From contig CATYLC010000007.1 of assembly GCA_958408685.1 (NCBI GenBank), forward strand, positions 22,285 through 86,284: a DNA stretch of 64,000 bases, in the 5' to 3' direction. This document shows positions 1 to 7,832 of the stretch, one piece after another; positions within the stretch are counted from its first letter, which is position 1; each line of letters opens with the position of its first letter. Origin of the DNA: an uncultured Collinsella sp. Lineage in GTDB: Bacteria; Actinomycetota; Coriobacteriia; Coriobacteriales; Coriobacteriaceae. The notes below the pieces were generated by a model that had not been told where the DNA came from, did no database searches, and was given only the letters and a program-made list of their open reading frames with translations. Both the position numbers and the translations under genes were made by a program.

Positions 1-429
1 GACTTCAAGGACGACAAGATGATCTACTTCATGGCTTCCGGTGCCTCCGAGAAGATGGCTTATTCTCACGCCGCCTTCCTGTTCACCGAGATGCAGTGGA
101 TCGACGCCGCCGCCTACAACACCGGCGAGTACTTCCACGGCCCGTTCGAGGTTTCCACCGAGGGTAAGCCCTACGTCTTCTTCATGTCCGATGGCGCCAC
201 CCGTCCGATGGACGCCCGCGCCCTCACCTTCCTTAAGCGCATGGGCGCCAAGGTCGCTCTGATCGACTCCAAGGACTACGGCCTGGCTGACGCTGTGCCC
301 GCAAGCGTCGTCACCTACTTCAACCCGCTGCTGCACCTCGCCGTTATGCGCGAGTACGGCAACCAGATCGCCGAGGCCCGTCAGCACCCGCTGACCATGC
401 GTCGCTACATGTGGAAGCTTTCCTACTAA
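1..429 (+). CDS. SIS-domain sugar isomerase/deglycase, C-terminal part (cut by window edge)
   Basis: The reading frame is already open at base 1, so the true start lies upstream and only the last 142 codons are present. The protein resembles the C-terminal SIS domain of FrlB-type fructosamine-6-phosphate deglycases and aligns with the complete paralogue at 6732-7700. Shared blocks include EMQW, GEYFHGPFE, RPM..RAL.FL and the terminal RRYM. The family removes glucose-6-phosphate from phosphorylated Amadori compounds such as fructoselysine-6-phosphate in the cytosol. A strong terminator hairpin follows at 464-495, so this gene ends its transcript. The family call is secure. The exact substrate is inferred. 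Confidence 0.85.
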   Translation, partial: DFKDDKMIYFMASGASEKMAYSHAAFLFTEMQWIDAAAYNTGEYFHGPFEVSTEGKPYVFFMSDGATRPMDARALTFLKRMGAKVALIDSKDYGLADAVPASVVTYFNPLLHLAVMREYGNQIAEARQHPLTMRRYMWKLSY

Positions 430-463
430 TCACAAGTAAGTAGACCTTACGGGTTGATTGAGA

Positions 464-495
464 GGGGATGGGGTTTGCGCCCCGTCCCCTTTTTT
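464..495 (+). terminator. Rho-independent terminator of the first SIS gene
   Basis: A GC-rich stem pairs GGGGATGGGG (464-473) with the complementary C-rich arm ending at 489, around a short loop, and runs straight into a T tract at 490-495. It starts 35 bases after the stop codon. Confidence 0.85.
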
Positions 496-530
496 GCTTT
501 GGGGAGGGCGTGTCTGTTGCGTCACAAAAC

Positions 531-574
531 CCCAGATAAAACCTACCAAAATAAACCTGTCCCTTTTTGGCAGG
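531..574 (+). repeat. Intergenic hairpin repeat family A, copy 1
   Basis: The copy begins CCCAGATAAAACC and forms a hairpin with arms CCTACCAAAA and TTTTTGGCAGG around a TAAACCTGTCCC loop. Related copies lie at 2666-2710 and 12156-12199 (reverse), with partial or diverged copies at 63820-63851 and 63924-63951. The copy ends just before the ribosome binding site of the HAD gene, so it may affect that leader. It encodes no protein. Confidence 0.7.
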
Positions 575-589
575 TGGGAGGAGATGCGT

Positions 590-1219
590 ATGATCAAGGC
601 GGTGCTGTTTGATATGGACGGCGTGCTGGTCGATACCGAGTGGTTCTACAACCGTCGTCGCGTGGCGTTTATGGAGGAGAAGGGCTTCCACTTTGACGAG
701 ATCCCCGATCTTTCGGGGTCTAACGAGCCTGCCATTTGGGAGGCGCTGGTGCCCGACGATGTTGAGCTGCGCGAGCGTCTGCGCGTGGAGTACAAGCAGG
801 TCTATAGCCCGGTCCACCCCGTTCCGTATGCCGAGCTGCTCAACGAGCAGACGGAGCCGGTGATGCGCGAGCTGCACGAGTGCGGCGTGAAGTGTGCTAT
901 CGCGAGCTCATCCTATCGCGAGCTGATCGACGAGCTGGTGGAGATTGCCGGCATCGCCGACGTGCTGGACTACACCATCAGCGGCCACGAGTGCAGTGCG
1001 TTTAAGCCCGACCCCGAGATCTACCTGCGTGCCATGGAGACGCTGGGGGTGGAGCCTGCCGAGTGCCTGGTTATCGAGGATTCGCCTTTGGGCATCGAGG
1101 CCGGCAAACGTTCCGGCGCCCGCGTCTTGGCGCTGCGTCCGCACGAGGGCGTTAACCTCGATCAATCGCAAGCTGATGCCGTTATCGATAATCTGTCCGA
1201 CATTTTGGTCGCTTTGTAG
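590..1219 (+). CDS. HAD-superfamily phosphatase/phosphoglucomutase-like hydrolase
   Basis: This is a 209-residue class IA HAD hydrolase of the beta-phosphoglucomutase/sugar-phosphatase type. All four HAD motifs are visible. DMDGVLVDTE carries the nucleophile Asp and its partner Asp, SSS is motif II, KPDPEIY holds the motif III Lys, and EDSPLGIEAG holds the metal-binding acidic pair. The ATG at 590 is preferred over 584 because GGAGGAG sits six bases before it. It follows the SIS deglycase gene but is separated by a terminator. Its size and motifs suit a small cytosolic sugar-phosphate phosphatase, but the substrate cannot be read from the sequence. Confidence 0.85.
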   Translation: MIKAVLFDMDGVLVDTEWFYNRRRVAFMEEKGFHFDEIPDLSGSNEPAIWEALVPDDVELRERLRVEYKQVYSPVHPVPYAELLNEQTEPVMRELHECGVKCAIASSSYRELIDELVEIAGIADVLDYTISGHECSAFKPDPEIYLRAMETLGVEPAECLVIEDSPLGIEAGKRSGARVLALRPHEGVNLDQSQADAVIDNLSDILVAL

Positions 1220-1573
1220 CGTCAATCCGCCGCGAGAAGCACTGATTCACGCGTCTTTTGCTGCGGATTGGCTTAATTTGTCATCTATTTGGATCCGTTT
1301 GGCTTCGATTCGGACTAAGTGAGTAGACTTTTTGGTGCAAGACGAGCACAAAGCGCATCTGCTCTAGTAAAACCGCAGGTCACAGGGGTGGCGGTTTTGG
1401 GTGTGCTCTGCAGGTCGCGTAAAGTCTACTCACTTGTAATTTGGGCCTTTGGTCGTGGGGTTGCTGGTCCCGCTTTGGTTGTCGAGAGAGGGTGAATTGA
1501 AGCGCCCCCGCACGCTCCATGCTACAATCGCGGACATACCCCACAACTACATCTGCCTTCGAAAGGAGCCTGC
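1220..1573. other. Non-coding gap with a nested palindromic structure
   Basis: No convincing gene is present in this 354-base gap. It holds a perfect 15-bp inverted repeat, with arms at 1317-1331 and 1421-1435 (first arm AAGTGAGTAGACTTT). Two more complementary pairs nest inside it: GAGCACA with TGTGCTC, and AAAACCGC with GCGGTTTT. The result could be a long folded RNA or a mobile palindrome. A similar AAGTAAGTAGACCTT string lies at 434-448. The end of the gap carries the leader and GAAAGGAG ribosome binding site of the YitT gene. Confidence 0.6.
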
Positions 1574-2581
1574 ATGGCGAACGCCATCGATCAGCTCACG
1601 GACCGAGTGCTCGTACTCGGCCGCCTCACCATCGTCCGCCGCGCCATTACTGCCGTGGCGGTCACGATTTCCGCCGTTCTCCAGACATTCCTGATCCAGG
1701 CGTTCATTCAGCCCGCCGACCTGCTTCCGAGCGGCCTCACCGGCGTTGCGGTCCTGCTCGATCGCGTTACCTCGCTGGGCGGCGTTCGCATCGACATTTC
1801 GCTCGGTATGCTCGCGCTCAACATCCCCGTGGCGCTCCTATGCTGGAGCGGCATTAGCAAGCGCTTCGTCATCTTCTCGATGATGCAGGTCGTGCTCTCA
1901 TCGCTGTTTCTCAACGTCTTTCACTTCGCGCCGTTTTTGGGCGACAAGATCATGCTCATCATTTTTGGCGGCGTAGTCTCGGGTCTGGGCGCTGCCATCG
2001 CGCTTAAATCCGGTGCATCTACCGGCGGCACCGACTTTATCGCGTTATGGGTCTCCAACCACACGGGCAAGACCATCTGGGGCGTCATCTTTGGTTTCAA
2101 CTGCTTTATCCTGGCGATTTTTGGTTTCATGTTTGGCTGGGACAAGGCGGCGTATTCCATTGTGTTCCAGTTTATTTCGACCAAGACCATCGACAGTTTC
2201 TATCGTCGCTACGACCGCGTAACGCTGCAGATCACGACGCGCAAGGCGGACGAGGTCATGACCGCCTATGTTGACCATTTTCAGCATGGCATTAGCTGTG
2301 CCGAGGTCATTGGCGGATACAGCCGCGAAAAGATGTATCTGCTGCACGCCGTTGTATCGACCTACGAGAGCCAAGACATTATCAAGCTGGTGTGCGACAT
2401 TGATCCCGGCGCCGTGATCAATGTGTTCCACACGCTCAACTTTGTGGGCGGCTGGTGGGGCGGTCATGTCGACGAGCCCATGCCCACGGCCGTTCCCGAT
2501 CCCGACAAGCCCGCACGCATGGCCAGCAGGCAGGCGCGCCTCAGCGAGCAGGACAGCCTGCAGCAGGACGACGGCAAGTAG
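1574..2581 (+). CDS. YitT-family membrane protein (DUF161 + DUF2179)
   Basis: The protein has 335 residues. The N-terminal two thirds contain about five hydrophobic helices typical of the YitT_membrane (DUF161) domain, including a GASTGGTDF signature near residue 145. A soluble C-terminal DUF2179-like domain (about residues 215-290) carries KMYLLHAVVSTYE and DPGAVINV. Members of this family sit in the cytoplasmic membrane, and no general biochemical role is established. GAAAGGAG lies 7-8 bases before the ATG. A charged tail follows the DUF2179 domain. A perfect 15-bp hairpin lies 42 bases after the stop. Confidence 0.88.
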   Translation: MANAIDQLTDRVLVLGRLTIVRRAITAVAVTISAVLQTFLIQAFIQPADLLPSGLTGVAVLLDRVTSLGGVRIDISLGMLALNIPVALLCWSGISKRFVIFSMMQVVLSSLFLNVFHFAPFLGDKIMLIIFGGVVSGLGAAIALKSGASTGGTDFIALWVSNHTGKTIWGVIFGFNCFILAIFGFMFGWDKAAYSIVFQFISTKTIDSFYRRYDRVTLQITTRKADEVMTAYVDHFQHGISCAEVIGGYSREKMYLLHAVVSTYESQDIIKLVCDIDPGAVINVFHTLNFVGGWWGGHVDEPMPTAVPDPDKPARMASRQARLSEQDSLQQDDGK

Positions 2582-2622
2582 GGTTTTGGCATTTTGCCGG
2601 CCTGGTGCAATCCTGTCCGCTT

Positions 2623-2658
2623 GAGCCTCCCGAAAGCCTCGCTGCTTTCGGGAGGCTC
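2623..2658 (+). terminator. Hairpin after the YitT gene
   Basis: A perfect 15-bp stem (2623-2637 with 2644-2658) closes a six-base loop. The downstream T content is weak (TCGTTT), so it may act as a terminator or only as a 3'-end stabiliser. It directly precedes repeat family A copy 2. Confidence 0.65.
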
Positions 2659-2665
2659 TCGTTTG

Positions 2666-2710
2666 CCCAGATAAAACCTACCAAAATGAAGCTGTCGCTT
2701 TTTGGTAGGG
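2666..2710 (+). repeat. Intergenic hairpin repeat family A, copy 2
   Basis: The copy starts CCCAGATAAAACCTACCAAA and closes with TTTTTGGTAGG. It is closely similar to 531-574 and to the reverse copy at 12156-12199. The preceding GTTTGC is shared with the copies at 12156 and 63924, so the family extends a few bases upstream. Confidence 0.7.
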
Positions 2711-2801
2711 AGGGTGTATCGTTTTATCAATATGAGGTAACATGAAACTAGACGTTATATACGTATTAGTTATTTCGATATTTCATTAAGAGTGATTAGA
2801 T

Positions 2802-3521
2802 ATGCCATCGCCCAAAAATGCACCGCTTTACCAGCAGATTTACGACGAAATCAAGGATGCGATCGAGAAAGGTGTTTATGCACCCAAGGAGCGTATTCCG
2901 TCCGAGCTTGAGTTAGCCGAGCAGTATGACGTGAGCCGCATTACGGTGCGCCGCGCCGTCGAGGAGCTGTGCTCCGATGGCTACCTGGTTAAGCAGCAGG
3001 GCCGTGGCACCTTTGTCTCCACGCCGCACATCAACCGCCAGTTCCACGCCTCGACGCTGCAGACGTTTACCGCGCTGTGTGCCGGCAACGGCATGAAGGC
3101 CGGTGCGCACGTGATCGATCGCCAGATCGTTCCGGCGCGCCAAAACGAGATGGAGTTCTTTGGCCTGCAGAAGGATGCGCTGCTGCTGCATATCAAGCGC
3201 GTGCGTACGGCCGACGGCGAGCCCATCTTTGAGGAGAACATCTTTGTGCCGTTTGACGCCTACCGTGAGCTGTTGACGGCCGATCTTGAGGACAAGTCGA
3301 TTTTTGCCGAGGTCGAGCGTGTTGGCGGAACGCCGATTGTCTCGGTTGGCTACCGCACGGTCGAGGCCGTTCGTGCCAATACCGAGCAGGCGGCCGAGCT
3401 GGGCATTGCTCCGCACGATCCGCTGCTCAACCTGCGTGCCGGCTTCACGGGCCCCAATGGCGAGCCGGTCCTGATGGGTAAGCAGTACTACGTGGGATCG
3501 CGCTACGTTATGGTCATGTAA
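2802..3521 (+). CDS. GntR/UTRA-family transcriptional regulator
   Basis: The protein has 239 residues. An N-terminal GntR winged helix (about residues 7-72) shows PLYQQIYDEIKDAIEKGVY, IPSELELAEQYDVSRITVRRAVEEL and the wing GRGTFVS. A UTRA effector domain of the HutC/FarR type follows (about residues 95-235) and ends with GKQYYVGSRYVM. Such regulators usually repress sugar or amino-sugar genes and are released by a phosphorylated ligand. It stands alone after an AT-rich leader (about 2730-2800). It is a paralogue of the regulator at 5832-6587. Its target genes are not fixed by the sequence; the SIS gene ending at 429 is a candidate. Confidence 0.92.
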   Translation: MPSPKNAPLYQQIYDEIKDAIEKGVYAPKERIPSELELAEQYDVSRITVRRAVEELCSDGYLVKQQGRGTFVSTPHINRQFHASTLQTFTALCAGNGMKAGAHVIDRQIVPARQNEMEFFGLQKDALLLHIKRVRTADGEPIFEENIFVPFDAYRELLTADLEDKSIFAEVERVGGTPIVSVGYRTVEAVRANTEQAAELGIAPHDPLLNLRAGFTGPNGEPVLMGKQYYVGSRYVMVM

Positions 3522-3549
3522 GTTACGCGGGTTTACCAACCCGCGTAAC
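3522..3549 (+). terminator. Perfect 12-bp hairpin directly after the GntR stop codon
   Basis: GTTACGCGGGTT (3522-3533) pairs with its exact complement (3538-3549) around a TACC loop, starting one base after the stop codon. There is no T tract, so it could be a 3'-end stabiliser rather than a classic terminator. Confidence 0.55.
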
Positions 3550-3562
3550 CAGTTGACGCTGC

Positions 3563-3661
3563 AAGCCCGCCAGAGCGGCAATCTGCCTTTCAACTTCGGC
3601 GGCATGACCAGAAGGTCAATGCCGCCTCGTTTCAAGGCACCTTGCTCGCTCTGGCGGGCTT
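3563..3661. repeat. Long nested palindrome downstream of the GntR gene
   Basis: Outer arms of 15 bp (3563-3577 and 3647-3661, AAGCCCGCCAGAGCG and its complement) are perfect. Inside, a second stem pairs GGCGGCATGACC (3598-3609) with 3614-3626 with one bulge. The whole about 100-base unit folds on itself. It may be a bidirectional terminator or a small non-autonomous repeat. No gene was seen in the rest of 3522-3849. Confidence 0.6.
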
Positions 3662-3694
3662 TCGCTGTCCGCGCCAAAACATCGGCGTTGCCGG

Positions 3695-3773
3695 GCCGGC
3701 ACTTGGGGACGTTCCTTTTCTGCCGGCACCTGGGGACACTCCTTAGCCGTTGGGGGCGTTCTTAAACGACTAG
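3695..3773 (+). repeat. Repeat family D (GCCGGCAC..GGGGAC tandem plus TTGGGGGCGTTCTTAAACGACTAG)
   Basis: Two imperfect tandem copies of a 27-base unit start with GCCGGCAC at 3695 and 3722. They are followed at 3750-3773 by a 24-base string that recurs with two changes at 28321-28344. The unit lies in the leader of recQ and encodes no protein. Confidence 0.5.
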
Positions 3774-3849
3774 TCTGGGCGGCGGCCGTGTGCTGCTGTC
3801 CGCGTGGCGGCGTATAATCGGCGGCAGATGACTTGGACGTTAGGAAACC

Positions 3850-5829
3850 ATGACCGATAGCATGCAGCAGATGGCGCTCGACACGCTCGGCGCCTATTTT
3901 GGCTACACCTCGTTTCGCCCGGGACAGGACCGCATGGTCGATGCGATCCTTGCCGGTCGTGATGCGCTGGGTGTTATGCCCACGGGCGCCGGCAAGTCCA
4001 TTTGCTACCAGGTGCCCGCGCTCATGCTGCCCGGCATCACCTTTGTGGTGAGTCCGCTGCTGTCGCTTATGGAGGACCAGACCCGTGCGTTGCTCGCGGC
4101 GGGTGCGCGACCCAGCTATCTCAACTCCAGCCTTACTCCGGCCCAGCAAAACACCGTGCTCAAGCGGGCGCGCGAGGGCCGCTACCAGCTTATGTACGTG
4201 GCGCCCGAGCGCTTGCTCGAGCCGCGTTTTTTGGCCTTTGCGCAGGAAGCCGCGGCGGACGGCGGCATTGGCGTGCCGCTCGTGGCCATTGACGAGGCCC
4301 ACTGCGTGAGCCAATGGGGCCAGGATTTCCGCCCCGCTTACCTGCAGATTCGCGAGTTTATTGATTCGTTGCCGCGGCGCCCGATCGTGGCGGCGTTTAC
4401 CGCCACGGCGACCGAGCGCGTGCGTGCGGACATTCAGCAGATGCTCGGCCTGCAAAACCCCGCGACGGTGGTGACGGGTTTTGATCGCAAGAACCTCTAC
4501 TTTGGTTGCGAGGAGATGGGCGACAAGGCCAAGACCGCGTGGGTGCGCGACTATGTGATCGCGCATTCGGGCGAGAGCGGTATCGTGTATTGCTCGACCC
4601 GCAAGACGGTCGATGCGCTGGCGGGCGAGCTTGCCGAGGCGCTGGGCCCCAGCGGCATTCGCGTTGGCCGCTACCATGCCGGCATGGGCAACGACGCCCG
4701 TCGCCAAAGCCAGCGCGCCTTTATCGACGACGATATCCAGGTGATGGTTGCCACCAACGCCTTTGGCATGGGCATCGACAAGCCCAACGTGCGCTACGTG
4801 ATCCACAACAACGTGCCCGAGAGCATCGAAGCCTACTACCAGGAGGCGGGCCGCGCCGGCCGCGATGGCGACCCGTCCAGCTGCTACTTGCTGTGGAACG
4901 GCAACGATTTTCGCATGCGCCGCTTTCTGATCGACCGCGGCGATGCTGCCGATGAGGCGCTCGACGACGAGCAGCGCGCGTGGGCGCTCCAGAATCGATA
5001 TCGTCTGCTCAGCCAGATGGAGGGCTACTGCAATACCACCGGCTGCCTGCGCGAATACATGCTGCGCTACTTTGGCGACGAGGCCGCGGCCGAGCATGCC
5101 GCGGCCAGTACGGGCGGCACCGCCACGGACGACGTCGAGAGCTGCGGCAACTGCAGCAACTGCCTCACGCAGTTCGAGGTCGAGGACGTCACCGATATGG
5201 CCCGCGCTGCCGTGCGCTATGTGGCCACGCGTCCCATGCGCTTTGGCAAGTCGCTCATCGCCGATGTGCTCCACGGCGGCAACACCGAGCGCATTCGCCA
5301 GATGCATCTGGACGAGGACCGCGGCTACGGTGAGCTGTCGAGCGAATCGGTCGGGCGCATCAAGGACATCATCGGCCAGCTGTGCGGCCGCGGTTATCTG
5401 GCCACCTCGCAGGGGCAGTACCCGGTCGTGGGGCTGGGTCCGCGTGCCGTCGAGGTCGAGGATGAGGCGTTCGCCTTTACCGTTAAGCGTCGTGCGTCCA
5501 AGCGCAAGGCCTCGGCCCGCGCCCGCCGCGCCGTCGATCTGCTGCGCGAGGAGGCCGAGCTGGATCAGCGCCCGCGTGTTGGCGACGATGCCGAGCTGTT
5601 CGAGCGCCTGCGTGCCCTGCGCAAGGATATTTCGACCGAGCTGGAGATGGCGCCGTACATGGTCTTTTCCGACAAGGCCCTGCGCGGCCTGTGCCGCCTA
5701 CGCCCACAGACGCGCGACGAGCTTATCCAGGTCAACGGCATCGGCGAGAAAAAGGCCGACGCCTTTGGCGAGCAGTTTATGGCGGCGATTGAAGAGTTTG
5801 AGTCCGAGCATGCACGGAATGGAGCATAA
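3850..5829 (+). CDS. recQ: ATP-dependent DNA helicase RecQ
   Basis: This is a 659-residue superfamily 2 helicase of RecQ type, which unwinds DNA 3' to 5' in recombination and fork repair. Walker A PTGAGKS is at residues 44-50 and the DEAH box at 148-151 (followed by CVSQWG). TATATERV and the arginine-finger motif QEAGRAGRDG are also present. Then come the RecQ zinc-binding module (YCNTTGCLREYML...CGNCSNC), an RQC winged helix, and a C-terminal HRDC domain that ends with a GIGEKKADAFG-type hairpin. The gene has full length for the family. Its stop lies two bases before the next GntR gene, which suggests co-transcription. Confidence 0.97.
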   Translation: MTDSMQQMALDTLGAYFGYTSFRPGQDRMVDAILAGRDALGVMPTGAGKSICYQVPALMLPGITFVVSPLLSLMEDQTRALLAAGARPSYLNSSLTPAQQNTVLKRAREGRYQLMYVAPERLLEPRFLAFAQEAAADGGIGVPLVAIDEAHCVSQWGQDFRPAYLQIREFIDSLPRRPIVAAFTATATERVRADIQQMLGLQNPATVVTGFDRKNLYFGCEEMGDKAKTAWVRDYVIAHSGESGIVYCSTRKTVDALAGELAEALGPSGIRVGRYHAGMGNDARRQSQRAFIDDDIQVMVATNAFGMGIDKPNVRYVIHNNVPESIEAYYQEAGRAGRDGDPSSCYLLWNGNDFRMRRFLIDRGDAADEALDDEQRAWALQNRYRLLSQMEGYCNTTGCLREYMLRYFGDEAAAEHAAASTGGTATDDVESCGNCSNCLTQFEVEDVTDMARAAVRYVATRPMRFGKSLIADVLHGGNTERIRQMHLDEDRGYGELSSESVGRIKDIIGQLCGRGYLATSQGQYPVVGLGPRAVEVEDEAFAFTVKRRASKRKASARARRAVDLLREEAELDQRPRVGDDAELFERLRALRKDISTELEMAPYMVFSDKALRGLCRLRPQTRDELIQVNGIGEKKADAFGEQFMAAIEEFESEHARNGA

Positions 5830-5831
5830 CG

Positions 5832-6587
5832 ATGGCATCCGATGATAAAACCGAGCGCACTGAGGTGTCCGCTGTGCCGCTGTACCAGCAGGTTATGGAC
5901 GACCTAAAGGGCGAGATCGCGCGTGGCGTGTACGCATCCGGCTCGCGCATTCCTTCCGAGATGGAGCTCGCGAAGTACTACGGCGTGGGACGCATCACCG
6001 TGCGCCGCGCCATCGAGGAGCTGTCGCGCGCGGGGTATCTCAACCGCCAGCAGGGGAGGGGCACGTTCGTGTGCGCGCCCAAGCTCAAGCGCAAGATTGT
6101 CCAGAAGGGTGACGTTCAGAGCTTTTCCGAGGGTTGCGCTGCCAACGACATGGTGCCGGGTGCGCGCCTGGTATCGCGCACGGTGGTTGCGGCGACGCGC
6201 GAGGACGCGGCGTTCTTTGGCGTAGAGCCCGGCTGCGAGCTTATCGTGGTCGAGCGCGTGCGCACGGCCGACGGCATCCCCGTCATGCTCGAGAACAACG
6301 CCTTTGTGCTGGTTGACCATCCCTATCTGCAGACACTTGCCGATAAGGACCTCACCGATAACTCGATCTTTGCGCTCGTTGCCGAGCATTCGGGCCGCGC
6401 ACCGCTCAAGTCCGACCCTTGCACCGTGGAGATTGCGCTTGCCGATGCTCAGGCGGCCCCGCTGTTGGAGGTGCCGGTCGGCGAGCCGCTCTTTTATATG
6501 GAGGCGTACTTTACCGATGAGGACGAGCGACCCTTGCTGCTCGGACGCCAAAAGATCGTGGGCTCGCGCTACGTGTTCGACATCTAA
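5832..6587 (+). CDS. GntR/UTRA-family transcriptional regulator, likely controlling the adjacent SIS gene
   Basis: The protein has 251 residues. The GntR winged helix (about residues 15-82) has VPLYQQVMDDLKGEIARGVY, IPSEMELAKYYGVGRITVRRAIEEL and GRGTFVC. A UTRA domain follows and ends with LGRQKIVGSRYVFDI. It is a paralogue of 2802-3521. The ATG lies two bases after the recQ stop and uses a GGAG inside the recQ 3' end. Divergence of function from recQ suggests the pairing is positional. The next gene downstream, a SIS deglycase, has its own promoter with palindromic and repeated boxes (6599-6675). That makes it the likely target of this regulator (inference). Confidence 0.92.
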   Translation: MASDDKTERTEVSAVPLYQQVMDDLKGEIARGVYASGSRIPSEMELAKYYGVGRITVRRAIEELSRAGYLNRQQGRGTFVCAPKLKRKIVQKGDVQSFSEGCAANDMVPGARLVSRTVVAATREDAAFFGVEPGCELIVVERVRTADGIPVMLENNAFVLVDHPYLQTLADKDLTDNSIFALVAEHSGRAPLKSDPCTVEIALADAQAAPLLEVPVGEPLFYMEAYFTDEDERPLLLGRQKIVGSRYVFDI

Positions 6588-6598
6588 CGTCCATAGAT

Positions 6599-6675
6599 AG
6601 AACAACATGGAACAAGTTTGGTGAAATGACTTCACGGGCGTCGTCGTGCGTGCTATAAATAGGACAACATAGAAC
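6599..6675 (+). promoter_or_regulatory. Promoter and operator-like boxes of the second SIS gene
   Basis: The motif ACAACAT(G/A)GAAC occurs twice in direct orientation, at 6602-6612 and 6664-6674. Between the copies lies a perfect interrupted palindrome GTGAA-ATGAC-TTCAC (6621-6635). A candidate promoter has TTCACG at 6631-6636 and TATAAA at 6654-6659, spaced 17 bases. The palindrome overlaps the -35 box and one repeated motif follows the -10 box, as expected for a repressor such as the upstream GntR protein. Confidence 0.6.
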
Positions 6676-6731
6676 GACAGCAGGTACGAGCCGCCGTCGC
6701 TCAAAGCCGCCCCACAAGGAGGAACATCAGG

Positions 6732-7700
6732 ATGAACGCACATGATCTGGTTCAGGAAATCATCGAGCGCAAGGGTAAGATTGAGAGTGTCTTTTGGATT
6801 GCTTGTGGCGGTTCGATGATTGACCTGATGCCGGCCAACGAGCTGCTCAAGCGCGAGGCCACCACGTTTACCTCGACGGTCTACACGGCACGCGAGTTTT
6901 GCCTGATGGCCCCCAAGAGCCTTGGCGAGAAGTCGCTCGTTATTGCCTGCAGCCACAGCGGCAACACGCAAGAGGTCGTCGACGGCTGCGAGATGGCGCT
7001 GGCGGCCGGTGCCGAGGTCGTTGCCCTCACCGACTGCGAGGGCTCCAAGATCGACAACGGCAAGTGGGCCACCTGGGTCTACCCCTGGAGCGAGGGCGTG
7101 CCGCAGGCCGAGGTGCCTCAGGGCATCGGCGCTCTGATCGCCGCCGAGCTGCTCGACCAGCAGGAAGGCTACGAGGCACTCGCCGACATGTACGAGGGCC
7201 TAAAGCAGATGGATGCGCTGCTGCCCGCCGCCCGCGAGAAGGTCAACGCCGAGCTGGGCGCCCGCTTTGCCGAGCTCTGCCAGCAGCACAAGTTCTTCTA
7301 TATCCTGGGATCCGGCCCCAACTTTAGCCAGACCTACGCAATGGCCATCTGCTCGCTCATGGAGATGCAGTGGCAGCACTGCTGCTATATTCACTCCGGC
7401 GAGTACTTCCACGGCCCGTTCGAAGCCACCGAGCCCGGCGTGTTCTACTTTGTGCAGCTCGGATCGGGCGAGTGCCGCCCCATGGAGGAGCGCGCGCTGG
7501 CGTTCCTCAACACGCACACCGACACGATCATGGTGCTCGACGCGCTTGAGTACGGCGTGGGCGAGGTGCCTGCCAACGTGCGTTCGTTCCTGGAGCCGAT
7601 ATTCTTCTACAACATGAGCTGCGAGCTGCGCGCCGCCCGCGGAAAGGTGTTCGACCACAGCCCTGAGATTCGTCGCTACATGGGCATCGAGCGGTACTAG
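6732..7700 (+). CDS. SIS-domain fructosamine-6-phosphate deglycase-like protein
   Basis: The protein has 322 residues with two SIS domains. The first (about residues 15-150) carries FWIACGGSMIDL and ACSHSGNTQEVV, which bind phosphosugar. The second (about 180-310) carries LGSGPNFSQTYAMAIC and GEYFHGPFEAT. The order and spacing match FrlB/AgaS-type deglycases that cleave phosphorylated Amadori compounds to glucose-6-phosphate and an amine. AAGGAGGAAC precedes the ATG. The C-terminal half is a clear paralogue of the truncated gene ending at 429. The substrate is inferred from family; a glucosamine-phosphate isomerase-like role is possible. Confidence 0.88.
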   Translation: MNAHDLVQEIIERKGKIESVFWIACGGSMIDLMPANELLKREATTFTSTVYTAREFCLMAPKSLGEKSLVIACSHSGNTQEVVDGCEMALAAGAEVVALTDCEGSKIDNGKWATWVYPWSEGVPQAEVPQGIGALIAAELLDQQEGYEALADMYEGLKQMDALLPAAREKVNAELGARFAELCQQHKFFYILGSGPNFSQTYAMAICSLMEMQWQHCCYIHSGEYFHGPFEATEPGVFYFVQLGSGECRPMEERALAFLNTHTDTIMVLDALEYGVGEVPANVRSFLEPIFFYNMSCELRAARGKVFDHSPEIRRYMGIERY

Positions 7701-7748
7701 GTAACGGGAAAAGCATTCACCTTCGATTCGCAAGCGAACAGCGTGCGT

Positions 7749-7790
7749 AAAAAGCGGGCCGCGCCGGTGGGTTTCCGGCGCAGCCCGCTT
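7749..7790 (-). terminator. Terminator of the dehydrogenase gene (minus strand)
   Basis: An imperfect GC-rich stem of about 15 bp pairs AAGCGGGC-C-GCGCCGG (7752-7767) with 7775-7790. On the minus strand it is followed by a run of T (complement of AAAAA at 7749-7753), right for the gene ending at 7833. It also lies after the convergent SIS gene. Confidence 0.75.
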
Positions 7791-7832
7791 GGCATCGCGC
7801 TTAGATTCGCGAGGTGTCGCGGCAACCAACGC

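Noticed and set aside
3616..5307. 563-codon open frame antisense to recQ
   Set aside because: It mirrors recQ codons, has His/Ala/Arg-rich composition and no motifs. It is a shadow of GC-rich third positions.
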